DNA of 64,000 nt, taken from the NCBI GenBank assembly GCA_009746045.1, contig RPFO01000448.1, positions 2,102,047 to 2,166,046 on the forward strand. Direction: 5' to 3'. The notes beneath the pieces are model-generated. The model was not told where the DNA came from, ran no database searches, and saw only the letters and a list, made by a program, of their open reading frames with translations. Shown here in pieces: positions 22,806 to 53,949 of the stretch; the stretch's first letter is position 1; every line of letters begins with the position of its first letter. Source of the stretch: Mesostigma viride (lineage: Eukaryota; Streptophyta; Mesostigmatophyceae; Mesostigmatales; Mesostigmataceae). The position numbers and the translations under genes are program-made.

Positions 22806-24823
22806 ATGCCATTTCCCCTCCTCGAGCACAACACAGTCAACACTGAGCTCAGGACAGGTGTCAAGCGTAATGCAAGCACTAGCTTGATGGCTACTTGTGC
22901 CGTGCTGTTTGCGCTCACGCGTGCACAGGTGCTCCGCCTTGCCTCGGTGCTAGGTATACAGTTTCCCCGTGGTCACCGCACGTTGGACAAAGGATGTAGA
23001 TGCGGCGACGTCCAGGTGATCGAGGAGCATCTCAAGGAGGTAATCATGAAGAACAGGGAGAAGGTGAGGGAGTGGGAGATCAAGGGAGAGAGGTTCGTGA
23101 TGGATGGGCAGGGCAGGCAGGGGTGTCGGGTGTCCTTTGATGGAAGCTGGGCGAACAAGGGGTACCGTAGCCTGTGGTGGCAACAATTGATCATCCACCA
23201 AGGCACTGGGCTAGTGATAGGCTTCCACGTGAGTGGCAAGTGGTGTTCCACGTGTGAGCAGGCCAGCAGCAGTACCAGTGTGGTCCCGGAGCATGTGTGC
23301 AGGAGGAACCACACGGGCAATAGCAAGGCCATGGAGGCACTAGGGGCCATCTTCCTCCTTGAGGACCTCATGTCACTGGATGCAGGGATCAGCTTTGGGC
23401 AGGTGGAGCAGGTGAGGGAGGGGCCCAAGCTGCCCAAGCCCCTAGAGCAGCGGTTGTATGCCCACCAGGTGGTGTCGGATGGCGACACCACTTGGTTCGC
23501 CCAGGTCAAGAAGCACGAGGGGATTAAGGCTAACGGGAACATTCCTGAGAAGTTTGAGGACATCAATCACCTAGGCATTTGCTTGCATGGTGCACTGCTA
23601 GCAGCACGCAAGGAGCCCTTATCTGGGTTGCCCAGGGTGCTTACTGAGGATGTGATCACGCACATGTGCACTAGCTTTAGGTACTGCATCCACATCAACC
23701 ACGGGCAGGAGGGGGAGTGGCTGTCACGTGCCATGGCCAACCTGAGAGCACACTACTTTAACACATATGACAACTGTGAGAAGTATGCCAATCTCATACA
23801 GGTGTTGGGGGTGAGCGCCAAGGAGGTATGGTGTGGTGTGGTGAACAGGAGGAGTGATGAGCCCGGCTGGACACCAGTGGGGGGGCGGCGGCTGCCCAAG
23901 GCAGAGGTGAACAACAAGGGGGTGACTGTGGATGTGTGGGGTGGGGTGGAGATTGCATTCGCCAAGTACTCAACCCCTGCCCTACTTGAACATTGCAACC
24001 CTGGTTCGTCATCCAACCTCAACGAGTTCCACCACTTGCAACAGGTGGACTTCGTGCCAGGGGGGAAGTGTGAGTTCGCTGGCCAGCAATGGCCATACGC
24101 GACAGCCATGGACATCCTAAGGCCCAAGAGGGGGAGGACTTCTGGATGCCCTTGGCTGGCAAGCTGGACATCGCTGTCACAGCCCCGGCAGTCACAGCCC
24201 AGCTGGACATGCTGCATTCGGAGCGTGCCCGCCAGAGGGCACTGAAGCCGGACCACGGCTGGAATCGTGCCAAGAAAAAGGAGGTAGTCAAGAAGGGCAA
24301 GCACTGGAAGGAGAATAAGGAACACAAGGGGGCCACGTATGGCAGGGGATGTGGGTATGAGGAGGGGGTGGGGCAGGGGGTGGGGCAGCTGACAGACAGG
24401 AAGGGGAAGGGGCCAGCCAGGGAGGAGAAGGGGGGAAGTGCAGGGGATGATAGCAGTAGCAGTGCCAGCAGCACGGGCAGTGGCATTGCAGCAGCTAGGT
24501 GCATCAAGCGCTTGGGCTGCGATCACAAGGAGGCCAACCCCTTCCTCCTGTGTGAGGCAGGGGTAGGCAGGGAAGAGCATGGTGCACACATGCTCTGCCT
24601 GGGCCTCAACAAGAAGACCATACCGGCGGGAGCATGGTTCCGTCCCAACTGCGTGGGGGATGACCAGTCACACGATGGCCAAACTGTCTCCACGCGCTCG
24701 CTCGTGCGTGGACGACTACCCTTTTGCTTTGTTGTGCCCAGATGCCTGCCCGGTCCCCTTGCAGGATTCGGCTCCTCTTCAGCTACTCTCATTCCCCCTC
24801 CACGCTGCAGTGATCTCCGCTGA
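22806..24823 (+). CDS. Mutator-like transposase with C-terminal PHD-like finger (frameshifted)
   Basis: The frame from ATG 22806 runs to 24245. It shows the family signature: catalytic-type DGSW at D112, a zinc ligand set CSTC (C147, C150), C165 and H169, then GNSKAMEALGAIF (180s) and SDGDTTWFAQV with D225/D227. These correspond to the DGTW, C-x2-C, GSSKAME and GDGDS motifs of Mutator-like transposases, which cut and paste DNA at the TIRs. Around 24110-24145 the protein-like reading moves to another frame (likely a one-base change near the GAGGGGGAGG run). That frame continues to 24823 with a lysine-rich stretch and a PHD-finger-like segment near 24495-24655 (GCDHKEANPFLLCE, then IPAGAWFRPNC); a usual PHD cysteine is arginine here. 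The end overlaps the right TIR. The N-terminus upstream of 22806 is uncertain. Confidence 0.72.
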
Positions 24824-25368
24824 ACGCCGGGCCCACGGCCTGCGCTTGCGCCATTAATTACTGGGCATCGCTTGCTCGTGGCACTAAACAGAAAATCCAG
24901 GCCCGCTCACCCGACGACTCAAACCCGGCGTACTTCGCCCCTGGGTCGGGCCAGCGCATGCGAATAATCTCGACAACCCTGGCAGGCAACTCCCTAGCCC
25001 CGCCATCATCATCCCGCCTCCCCGTTAACGCAGCAAACTTCCTGTACGCTGCGTTGCGAAAAATATTTGGGCTGTCGTCGAGACTCTTGGGGGGGCCGGG
25101 GGGATGGTTCTGGCCCGCAGCCCCGCTGGCAATCAACCAATCCTTGTGCAAAATGGATATCAGATGGAAGTGCTCATAATTATTTTGACATTGCCATCCA
25201 TAAAGGAGCAGTTGGCACCCGATTTCAAACTCTTCACCCGCGTAGTGGATCGCCATTATTGCGACGGACACACGCTCGCACGCACGCACCCAAAATTTTG
25301 TGGTCCAGAGTACCTCGGTACCGGCGCGAATTTTTTGGCGCCAAACCAATCGGGTGTGTCCCGTCCCC
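24679..25368 (-). repeat. Right terminal inverted repeat of the MULE
   Basis: Reverse complement of 21631-22319, ending GTGTGTCCCGTCCCC at the outer edge. Confidence 0.85.
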
Positions 25369-25369
25369 T

Positions 25370-26640
25370 TAACCTGCATGACAAAGCTTTTATGGTTTGG
25401 CATTTATATAACTTTATGGGACATGCGCGGGTGCGGTACATGCTTAATAATTAATAAGCACGTGACTGCGTCACGTGGGTGCCAATATAGGGTAAAGGTA
25501 CCTTCATCCCTATATACACGCGGGTGGGGTACATGCTTGTGCCACCCATCATGCCATGTTGTACCAGGCATGTGGGTTGCCAGCTGTGACAATGATGAAC
25601 TATGGTCAGACTAGCTCAGAATGACCTGGGATGTCGTGGCAAGCTCGCTAACATCATAAATAAATAATCACACTTGATTTGGCCCAGGTTGTTGTGGGCA
25701 TGAGTATGTTTTGGGTGATGTTTGTGCTTTAACAATGGCTTTGCACGTGAACATCCATCAACATAAGTAAACGTGGTCAGAATGCGCTGCAAACTTGGGA
25801 GTTGGGACAGTGAAAATCTCACATTGGGCCATTTGTGAATATAATATCTGACCCATTGCATGTGTCTATGATTTGATTAATTTTTTTAGGCACCTAAAAA
25901 ATACATGTTTTCACTTAGCTCCATCAATCAGTCTAAACATGCTTACTTTTGTGGTCCTGAGTAGCCAGTATTTTTTGCAAGGGTGGGGATTTTATGGGAA
26001 TACTAAGGTCACAGTTGGCTTGCCCTTTCTCGTAAGGACAATAGGCCCAAAATAGCATATTTTTCTATTTTTAGCACATAACGGGCACCGGATGGGGGGT
26101 ACTACCTTCCCCAAGTGGTTGGAAGTGTATTTTTAAAATCATATTTATGGTCCCCAATCATCATTGGACTTTTATCTCATGCATAGATATGCTTGCCAGA
26201 AAAGTGCACGTTAGGGGTGTCCCATCCCTTAATGGACCAAAGTCTCCATGGATACCAAAGCAACGTGGTGGCGCGTCATGGCACGAAAGCATTCAATCTA
26301 TGACTCGCACAGCACGTACCACTTTGCGCTTCCAGGATGGTGCCACGCGGGTATGGCGGCGGCGCGCGCCAGATACGTCGCGTAGGGCACGGGTCCCTGC
26401 TTACCCCTGCACACGCAATCCCGTCGAGTGTGGCCCAAAACCAAGGCACGCGTGAGACAATTCGTATCGTGACTAGTATGAGAACAGCGCCATATGAACC
26501 GCTTGGGCCAACACGATGGGAGATCTTTTGTAACTAGCAATGCAAGTCCGTGCGCCCGCCCTTGCAAAAGAAAAAATAACGAACAGGCAACACATAAATA
26601 ATCCACAGTCCATTCGGTTCTTACCTACTAACATCATTTT
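25370..26640. other. Intergenic stretch between the MULE and the channel gene's 3' end
   Basis: No gene is supported. The sequence is AT-richer than its neighbours. It should hold the 3' UTR and polyadenylation region of the minus-strand channel gene (stop near 26866), though I cannot point to a specific signal. Confidence 0.4.
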
Positions 26641-26642
26641 AA

Positions 26643-26692
26643 CAGTTCTTCTTCTTCTTCTTCTTATGATTATGATTATGATTATGATTATG

Positions 26693-26737
<45 letters not shown>

Positions 26738-26750
26738 GTTATTTTCATCA
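26643..26750. repeat. (TTC)n, (TTATGA)n and (ATT)n microsatellite
   Basis: A short TTC run leads to about five ATTATG units and then about twenty ATT units. Confidence 0.95.
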
Positions 26751-26865
26751 TTATTAGCGATGGCTCACAGTACCACAAACCAAGAATCTGAAGTATTGTA
26801 TATGAATCAAAAGTGTGGAAGTGTTGTGAGTTTGGTGACCACGCTCAGAGAAAAGGCTTTGGCAC

Positions 26866-45639
<18,774 letters not shown>

Positions 45640-45699
45640 CTGCTGTACTTCGAAGAACCGGGCGAGAGTGCAGGCTAATAAAGATTGCACATAGATGCA

Positions 45700-47245
45700 G
45701 AGGGTCTAGGGCATTGTGCATACAGATATTGGCAACAAGAACCCCTCGCATGATGGAGAAACCCAGCCACGTGCTATGCCCAGCTGAATAGCGGGGGCTA
45801 GCCAGGTAGTAACGGATGTGTGGGGTCTCATAATACTAGTCTCCGCGATCGCTAAGCATGGCATGTGCGGTTGCCAAACAATGGCTCCCGAGTATGGTGG
45901 TCACCATCATGTAACATCACTCATGTAAGATACATGGCTCCTGGTGGCCATTTCTTACTATTTTCACTTCTGGAAAGAGGGAGAAATGGGAATAGCGATA
46001 TACATTAACTCGTGGCTCTTCGTTTCCCCAATTATCTCGGATGGTAGCGGAGCAGGTCCAAAGTACTGTACACTCGTAATGTCCAGTGTATACTTGATGG
46101 CGTATACGATAAAGATATCGCTGTGATCAATTTGAAGTCCACACATAACCATAGTGCCGTGCAAACGTACCGCCCGTTCCGTGAACGAGTCCATTTGTCC
46201 GACACAGCACAAGAACGGCAACCGTTTGCAGGATGAATCCGGCGGGGACAGGAGGGCAGTAAGGAGCGACCCGCTGTCAGGCATGCACAAGATGCGGCAT
46301 TGGTACGCTAAACGATATTACTATCAAAGTAGCCATGTTTGGCAAGCTGCATCTCAGCTAAACACAGACACATTGCCAGCCAATCCACAGTGTCATCTGC
46401 GGTCCCACCGTCATAAATGGCACAAGCGCACGTCCCGACTCGGCCATAATTTTTCTGTACACAAATGCTATAATTGCATGCAATATCAGTATTGGTAATT
46501 TGCCATGTGTATTATTCTGCGTGATAGGTGGGGAGCCAACACAACCATCGGCGTGGACCATGGGGCGCTAGCTGCACGAGAGCTTCGAAGCGGTGTATCA
46601 CAAATTCCCACTTCGTGTGTGACAAGATGCACATTACTGCAGTCTGCATGTGAGGACGTACACGTGGCTACCTAGCTTAACCTCCATAATCACCCCACCA
46701 AGGAATGAAGATGCCAGTAGAACTACATAGTTGCCACGCGTTGCCACGCGGCATGGAAAGCGCGGCGCGGCGCGGGTCTGGCGGGAAGGCCGCACATGGG
46801 CAGGGCAGGCGAGGAAGTAGCAGGGTAGCAACTAGCAACATGCACGTTGCATGACCGCTGCGCATGAGATCTGCACCTCGGAGATGAAGGGGGGCCGGGG
46901 GGGCAAGGTTCAACACGGGCATATGTGACGTCGACAAGGCCTGAGGAACTCGTCAAGCGGCTTAAGGGGCACTAAGGATGCCTGGGAGCCTGAAACTTTA
47001 GATTGCGGTAGCTAATTGCCTGACGTAGAAATATGGATGCGCAACGCTTATTGAAGGTTAAGGCTCTTACTTTGCCCCCCAATATTCGTTGGTTGCGATG
47101 AATTGTACCGCTTCAAGCTGCTTAGTAGCTATGCTTGTCGAATACCCTATGGTACTGATGGACGAATTTACATGAGCCGCTGCAGGGGTTTCTAATACCA
47201 GTTGGCGATACTTGGGGTCTCCTCTTTCCCTTTTACAGTTTCTTT
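45700..47245. promoter_or_regulatory. Intergenic region between divergent channel and TMEM184-family genes
   Basis: The channel gene is transcribed leftwards and the TMEM184 gene rightwards, so both promoters should lie here. I see no confident coding exon. First exons of the channel could be in its left part. A CTTTTACAG just before 47238 may be an acceptor for a 5' UTR exon of the TMEM184 gene. No specific promoter element can be named. Confidence 0.4.
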
Positions 47246-47251
47246 CAAATA

Positions 47252-50200
47252 ATGCTGCAATCCAGCGTCAAGAAAATATTGCGTTGGTTATGGCCCCCTC
47301 TAATCATAGGCGTTTTATACATTACGGTACGCTTGGCTATTGTTATGCGGGAGCACAACTACGACTCCCGGGCTATCGCAAAGTTCATGGCGTCCGTGTT
47401 CGTTTTGCTTTCCTTCCCGTTGACCTTCTATAGCGTAACGCAACATCTCAGCTATTTCTCCAAGCCAAAGCAGCAGCTTCGCATCATCCGCGTGCTCTTC
47501 ATGGTCCCGATATACGGTGTGGATTCCCTCCTGGCGCTGTACTTCAAGGAAACTGTCATCGTGTTTCACACGCTGAGGGAGTGCTACGAGGTATAGACCT
47601 CTGAATCCCAGGGTAACCCATTGATTTCGTGCCATGATTCTTACCTCATGCAAGCGAATAGTTTCATTTACCCAACATACCGTTGTGCAAGAAGAATAAA
47701 ACCTGGGCAAGAACCATGTGTACCGTCTTTTCCTTTCGCAGGATCAATGTCAGTATTGGGGGATCCAGGGTAGTTCTAAATTAAAACTAGGAAACAACAA
47801 TTAGTTAGCACGTGGGGCCGGGGAGAGAAAGAAAGCAGGTGTCTACCGTTATCTTATGAAAAAAATAAAAATTTTTATGAAACCTGCCCCTTTCCACAGT
47901 TCCCCCTCACCCTCCTGCCACATATTGGCCGAACCTGCCATCCGTGACCCCCCTCCGCCCCAACCCAACCACCCCCCGCTCCCAGGCCTACACCCTGTAC
48001 AACTTCTTCGAGTACCTGCTGGCGTACCTGTCGGAGTGCGGTGACGTCGGGAGGCTGCTATCGACCCACCTGCCCACGCAGCGCCACCTGTGGCCGCTTC
48101 ACCGGTTACGGCCTTGGGTCATGGGACCTGAGTTCATGGCCGGTTGCCGCGCGGGCATCATGAATTACGTGATCCTGCGCCCCGTCACCACCATCACCAC
48201 GCTCGTGTGCGTCGCCGCCGGCACGTACGGGCACGGGCAGGTGCGTGCGGTCTACTGCCTTGCAAGGCATGGGCGTGTGCAGATGTGTGTGGTGCATGGG
48301 GGACACCAATACATGCGCGGTCTGCTAGCAGCCTAGACTAGGGCACTTCCACCGGGCGATTTATGAGCCTGGTGTACGGGCACGGGCAGGTGCGTGCGGT
48401 CGAATGCTTGGCAAGGCCAAGACGCTCCTTTGGATTCCGATGTCTAGCTGGGGCACTGCCTCCTAACTTTACGCTGGTTTGGATGCGCGCCAGCCAGTAA
48501 CTGAAAGTAACCAATAGTAGTAAATAATAGTAGAAGCAATAGAGGGAAAGTAAACCATTCCAACGGCTTCGCAAGGCAAACCCCTTGTTGTCCTCCCCGG
48601 CTCCCTCACACCACACCCACTTGCCCTGCGCAGCTCAACTTCCGGGTGGCGTACCCGTACCTGGCACTCGTCAACAGCCTCTCCCAGAGCTGGGCGCTCT
48701 ACTGCCTCGTCCTCTTCTATGCGGGCACCCGCAGCCTGCTGGCCCCCATCCGCCCGCTCGCCAAGTTTGGCTGCATCAAGTTTGTCGTCTTCTTCTCCTT
48801 CTGGCAGGGGGTAGCGCTCTCCCTGCTCGTGCGTGTGGGAGTGATCAGGGACCCTGGCCCGCTCAGCGCGTACGACCGCGAGGACATCGCCGTGGGCATA
48901 CAGGTGCGTGTGCCAGGGGGTAGGTAAACAAATAGTTACCATTTTGCGTGTGTGGGTGTCCATGTAAGTAAGTAGATAGGTAGTGTTTCACGAACTAACA
49001 AAGTAAGCAAGGGCTTGCCTTCCTGGTATTTGGTGGGCATCCAGGTAAATAAAGTGAGACAGCCACGAGAGGTATGTGGGTATTAGGGTTGCGGGACCAG
49101 TGCCAATGCCACTGCACGCACACATGCGCCAGGTAGTACATTTAATTGCTACTATCATCTGCATCCATCCACCGCACCTTGCTTGCCCACACAGCTTACC
49201 AGCACCTTGCCCACACCTTGCTACCGTCATCCGCATCCATCCACCACACCTTGCCCACACCTCGCCTACACCTTGCCCACACCTTGCCCACACCTTGCTG
49301 CTGTCATCCGCATCCATCCACCACACCTTGCCCACACTTTGCCCATACCTCGCCGATAGCTTGCCCACACCTTGCCCACACCTTGCTACTGTCATCCGCA
49401 TCCATCCACCACACCTTGCCCACACCTTGCCGACAGCTTGCCGACAGCGTGCCCACACCTCGCTACTGTCACCCACATCCATCCACCACATTTTGCCCAA
49501 ACTTTGCCCACAACTTGCATCTGTCACCCACATCCATTCACCAACGACTCCGCGTGTTACCGCCACGCAGGACTTCTTGATCACGTTTGAGATGCTGGTC
49601 GCCGCGGTCGCGCACACATACGCCTTCTCGGCCAACGAGTTCAAGAGCGAGCAGCTGCAGGGGCGGCCGTGGCGTGACAACTGGCGCGACGTGGTGGTGC
49701 GTCGCAAGCATATATTTTTTTTCTTCATCTTTAAAGAAGACAGGAACACAATCAGCGGATTCTCACGTATGGCTATTCTTTCTCTGCATGCGCTCTGACA
49801 TGTGAACTTGGTAATGGCAGCTGGATAGGCTGACAGTCACGGGGGGTGGGGTGGGGGGAAAGGGGGGGGGGGCGCTCACACCTGGCGCCCGTATTGCGGT
49901 CAGTCGCATGGAACAAGTGCAAAAGTCAGTTGATTTTTTGTAAACGGTCATTGCAATGTGCATACCACGCATGTGTGCATGTCCTGAGTATACTATACAC
50001 TCTATATAAAGTCAGGTCAACCTGTCACTAGTGAAATAAATGGAGCTGCACATTTTCTATCTGCAAGCTGAAGGAAACCTGAATCACGTCTCCATAAGAT
50101 AATCTCCGCCCGGTCGCTTTGTTATGAGGACCTGATACTACTATAATTTCAAACTACAAGCAATTCTTCTAATGCTATGCGCTGTGCGCCCCCATGTGCG

Positions 50201-51295
50201 TATGCAGCATATTGCGGATGTCCGGAGCGACGTCTACACCCACGTGGTATCCACCGTCGTCACCACGCACGGCAAGATCATCGTCGCGTCGTCAGAGCTC
50301 GTGTCGTCCGCAGGTATCGTGGGGCCCCCCACCGTGTGGCAGTTTTGAAAGGCTGTGGTATCATGGCCCCAACATGGCAGTCTAAGGCCCAACTGTGCTA
50401 GGCGTAACCTAGCAAACGAGACCCCCATGCAGGTGTGTCACATGGCCAATGTTCACAGCATTGCAATGAATTAAGGCCGGCCCCACTGTTGTGCACAACC
50501 GTATATGGCCCCCCTGCGCACAAGTCCAATAAGGCCCCCCTGCACACAACCACATACGTAATGCCCCACTGTGCACATCCATATAGCGCCCCGCTGCGCA
50601 TATGTCCATCTAAGGCATTGTGCATTTGGAGCTGTGATCTATATCATCTCTACATCTACCGGCCACCTGCACTGTCATGTATGCAGTGGTATGCATGTGT
50701 GCTTGCTGAACTTCAGCATGCCCTTAATAATGCATGCACGCTGGCTTTCAACTCAAGGGTGACCCCGGCAGTTTCGTGGCACGTATGTCGTCGCATGTGG
50801 CGCGCATATGCTTGCAGGCAGGCCTGATATGACTTCAAAGCGCATCCCGGCCCACCATGCATGTCATGACCTTGTGCACTGGCAGCTGCATGTCTCTTTC
50901 TTTGACATGGCGAAGGCATATACGCGCTGCTGCTCCATTTTTATTCTCATAATATGGCAGGGGAGCTACTGGACACCCAACGAGCCAAGCTGTCCAAGGC
51001 GATGGGCAAGCTCGTCAAGAAGGGGCCCTGCCGTGCTGAACCCGATGCGGATGGTAGCACGACAGAGGCGGCTGCGGGCAGTGACGATCATGAACGCCAA
51101 CAAGATCTGCCAGAGCCGACAGAGGTGGAGATAATAATGACCACAGCCCTGCTGGACGGTAGATCCAGGCAGGAGGCATCTGATAGCAAGGAGCCAGAAG
51201 TAGCTCGTATCGTGGCGTTAGCGGAGGATGAGGAAAGCACGGACGAAGGCAAGGTAGAGGGTGACAATGTGCACAATGAACCGCCGTATAGCTGA
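47252..51295 (+). CDS. TMEM184 / organic solute transporter-alpha family membrane protein (six exons)
   Basis: Exons: 47252-47590, 47986-48240, 48634-48903, 49571-49696, 50208-50313, 50961-51295. All junctions are GT-AG and in phase, giving 476 residues, a usual length for the family. Family signatures are present in order: [20 protein letters not shown] then [29 protein letters not shown] across the first splice; [69 protein letters not shown]. Seven transmembrane helices are expected, as in the Ost-alpha/TMEM184C group. Relatives act in solute or bile-acid transport and vacuolar or endosomal membranes, but the substrate here is unknown. The C-terminal ~110 residues are hydrophilic and acidic. 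The start is the first ATG before S1 and an upstream exon cannot be excluded. Confidence 0.9.
48225..48417. repeat. Duplicate of TMEM184 exon-2 end and donor (149-bp offset)
   Basis: GTACGGGCACGGGCAG/GTGCGTGCGGTC occurs at 48225-48252 (real junction) and 48374-48401. Weaker similarity continues for about 15 bases (TTG(G)CAAGGC). The second copy keeps an intact donor sequence. Confidence 0.9.
49160..49550. repeat. Minisatellite of CATCCATCCACCACACCTTG and CCCACACCTTGC units
   Basis: Irregular repeats of CCTTGCCCACA and GTCATCCGCATCCATCCACC fill the end of TMEM184 intron 3, directly before the acceptor of exon 4. Confidence 0.9.
50325..50615. repeat. Degenerate ~27-bp repeat downstream of TMEM184 exon 5
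   Basis: Units such as GGCCCCCCTGCACACAACC and TGCCCCACTGTGCACATCC recur; the first GGCCCCCCACCGTG sits about ten bases after the donor. Confidence 0.65.
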
Positions 51296-51499
51296 GTCTG
51301 TCTGAAGATTCGGCGAACTTGCACTAATTAGAGCTCATCGGACAGCATGTGTATGCCAACCTCTGAGAGTTATAGAGAGCACTAGCTAGTAGATTAGTCC
51401 CGACTGGAATATGGCATGCGCTAGGCCATGTACATGCATTGCAGCTCTAGCTCTATATACTGCTAGCAGGAAATAATGAGGCATGCAGTAATTTGTGCC

Positions 51500-51562
51500 C
51501 ATTAAATTGAATTGGAACATATCTCCGTTGGGAGTACATGTAGCACATTTCCCTGAGAAGGG
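51500..51562 (-). mobile_element. LINE 3' end relic
   Basis: ATATCTCCGTTGGGAGTACA followed by TGTAGCACAT matches the 3' UTR block of the LINEs at 980 and 54890, with an ATTAAATTGAATTGG tail in the expected orientation. Confidence 0.55.
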
Positions 51563-51727
51563 GCATACGGCATTTAATACATTCTTGGCTACTTCTTGCA
51601 TGCAAGGGTTACTAGGTTGTAAATTACTCCTGCTCAGGGTGCACACAAGGTGCACCTTCATCACTATGTATTCCAGCACCTAAGGCGCGGACAGCTAGAG
51701 GGTGGAAGATTATCACATGTGGCTTAA

Positions 51728-53445
51728 CTCGTCGTCTGTCCCAACTCAGTCCTCACAGGAGGACTGAGTTGACAATTTTCAACCGCGTGTAGCGACTAGG
51801 TGGGGGGTCCATCCCAAATGTTTTGATGTGGATCTGGGGTGTACTAGATATCATTTTGTTGGCAAAAATACTGCATATGTGAAAACTTGACCCGAACACC
51901 TGAAAATTACACGGACGTTGGGCGCCCCTCGCGAATTTGCATTTTTCGGGATAAGAACGAGTGGGAAAAATTCAATCAAATCCTGGTGCATGAAGAAAAA
52001 ATATAGGCATGTAAACAACATAGTTCTTGAAGCGTGGCAAAAAACTGGGCTCCATTTGGCCACTGCAACTGCCTGAAACAATCAAAAAACTCTCAGTCCT
52101 CAGGAGAGGAATGGGGCTTTTGCTAACTTTGCTAGCATGTAAGTGCGGTCATACTACATCACCGTGGCCACCAACCATCCCAATCAACTCATTTCCCTTC
52201 AAGCATTACAGGACAACACACTTGCATCATCATACTTCAGGTATATCATACCTTATCATGTAGTGAGAGCCTATGCATGCATGTAGGGAATGGGCTTGGA
52301 TACCTACCAACAAAGGGTTATGTTGTAAGTGTCAACCACCAATATAATGGGTAGGTTAAGCATATTTCAATTGTTTCTAACAACAATAGATATGGCTATA
52401 ACTGTTTTGCCTTGCCATGATGTGGCCAACATAGTTGCTGGCACATGATGGCAGTGGTTTGTCACCAAGACTTTTCACTCACCCGTAAAAGCTTGAATGC
52501 ACCCTTGACGCAGCCCGTGGCCACACAATCATGCAGTATGAACGTAGCAAAAGAATAACTAACATCTATGAAGGTGTTTAAACCTGCACAGCTCCTAAAA
52601 CCCTGCACAACTACACTGGGTTAAGGCAAATGCCTGCTAACATCATCTGAAAAGGGGGTTTTAGAGAGGGGCAGGCAACGGTCAAGAAACAGCATCAAGA
52701 CCTGAACCTGACAACGCCTCGCAAGCTTAAACTCATGTACGAACATCAAGAAACGAAGATGCAACGATTATCCGGCTTTACCTGGCACGGCTGGCGTTAC
52801 CTTGGCCCAGGCGGTGCCCGCAAAAGTGGCACTTTGCGGCACATAGACCATGACGTGACAGAATGGTCGAGATCATCAAATCTATACTGTCACTCAATAT
52901 ATTCTAATACAATTCATGTTAAAATGTAGAAAGAAACCTATCAGCCATTGAAATTGCGCCGGAAAGCAAGCGCAGTCATCGATTCCGTCGACCTGCCTTA
53001 TCGCAGTTTTTTCCAGCAAGAACAGTGCCGACACCGGGTAAATCGCATCCCCGCGAGCTTAAAATTGATTTATATCATCTTTAGGGCATGTTAAATCTAT
53101 TTACTGAGTTTGGACGGCTAAATCGTCCGCAAACGTAAACTGCATGCATGGGCGCGAGCCGCCATGGCTAGGTCGTGCATTTCCGGAACTCGCGTTTCAC
53201 GTGGAAAAGTACCCTTACCACCTGTACTTTGACCGTACAGTTAGCCGCGCATACCAAATCCAAAAAAATCCCAAAAATATGTCCAAGAAAGATCTTTTCA
53301 CGTAGTATTTGAATAAATTTTGAGAGAAATTTTTTGTCAAACATTCTGACCGGGGCGAATTTTCTACGAAACCCAAAAACTCGGTCCTCTAGAGAGGACT
53401 GAGTTCAACTCAGTCCTCCGTAGAGGACCAGGGACAGACGACGAG
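51728..53445. mobile_element. Non-autonomous DNA element flanked by TTAA (piggyBac-like target)
   Basis: Ends are inverted: CTCGTCGTCTGTCCC at 51728 and its reverse complement ending at 53445. Each end also carries CTCAGTCCTC/GAGGACTGAG inverted blocks and weaker similarity for roughly 200 bp. TTAA lies immediately outside both ends (51724-51727 and 53446-53449), as expected of a TTAA target duplication. Length 1,718 bp. No transposase is visible; the longest frames are under 80 codons. TTAA targets are used by piggyBac and Kolobok families. The terminal bases do not match the usual CCCT start of piggyBac. Confidence 0.68.
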
Positions 53446-53949
53446 TTAACAATGGCTAGGGCATGGCTTCTCAGCAGAGAGGAGCTCTCTGCATAGGCAA
53501 AGCTTGACTAAATCCATGGGGAGACTGTCCCATTATGGCGCATGCATGCACGTAGTATGCGTGGGCCACGTGCTAAATAGGCTAAGCCATGACTACTCTA
53601 CAGTAATGCTATATATCGATCCTAGACTAGCTGGGGTTGCTGCAGGGGGTGGCAGGGGGCGCCTGCCAGGGCTTGTGGTCGACGTGCATGGATGGTGCCC
53701 ATAATGCGTGTAATCTTGATCAACATAGTTTTCTACATCATATCGCGGTTGCTCATCATTTCATGATTGGGTATGTCATTGCAGCCATGCACAACATCGT
53801 CAGTGCATGCACATGCACATACATTGGTTGTCTCCTTGATACATTAAATCATTATAATTTATTGATTTACACATGGAGTGCGTCACTTGAGCATCCACTG
53901 CCGGCGTTGGATCGCCATGCGTCCACTGGGAATAGTTGTCTCACTTAGT

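Larger units (their letters stand above)
21631..25368 (+). mobile_element. Mutator-like (MULE) DNA transposon with ~690-bp terminal inverted repeats
   Basis: The ends are inverted repeats: 21631-22319 (starting GGGGACGGGACACAC) and 24679-25368 (reverse complement). They are about 90 per cent alike by eye, with the same inner boundary (GACAGTTTGG). Between them lies a transposase of the Mutator-like family. Long terminal inverted repeats are typical of MULEs. Flanks show no clean 8-11-bp target duplication; a 5-bp CTGCA lies on both sides (21621-21625 and 25374-25378) but may be chance. Total length is 3,738 bp. The transposase frame is broken, so the copy is probably inactive. Confidence 0.82.

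Noticed and set aside
49076-49798. 240-codon frame with HPPHLAHT repeats
   Set aside because: It runs through a TMEM184 intron minisatellite; only 49571-49696 is coding, in a different frame context defined by splice sites.
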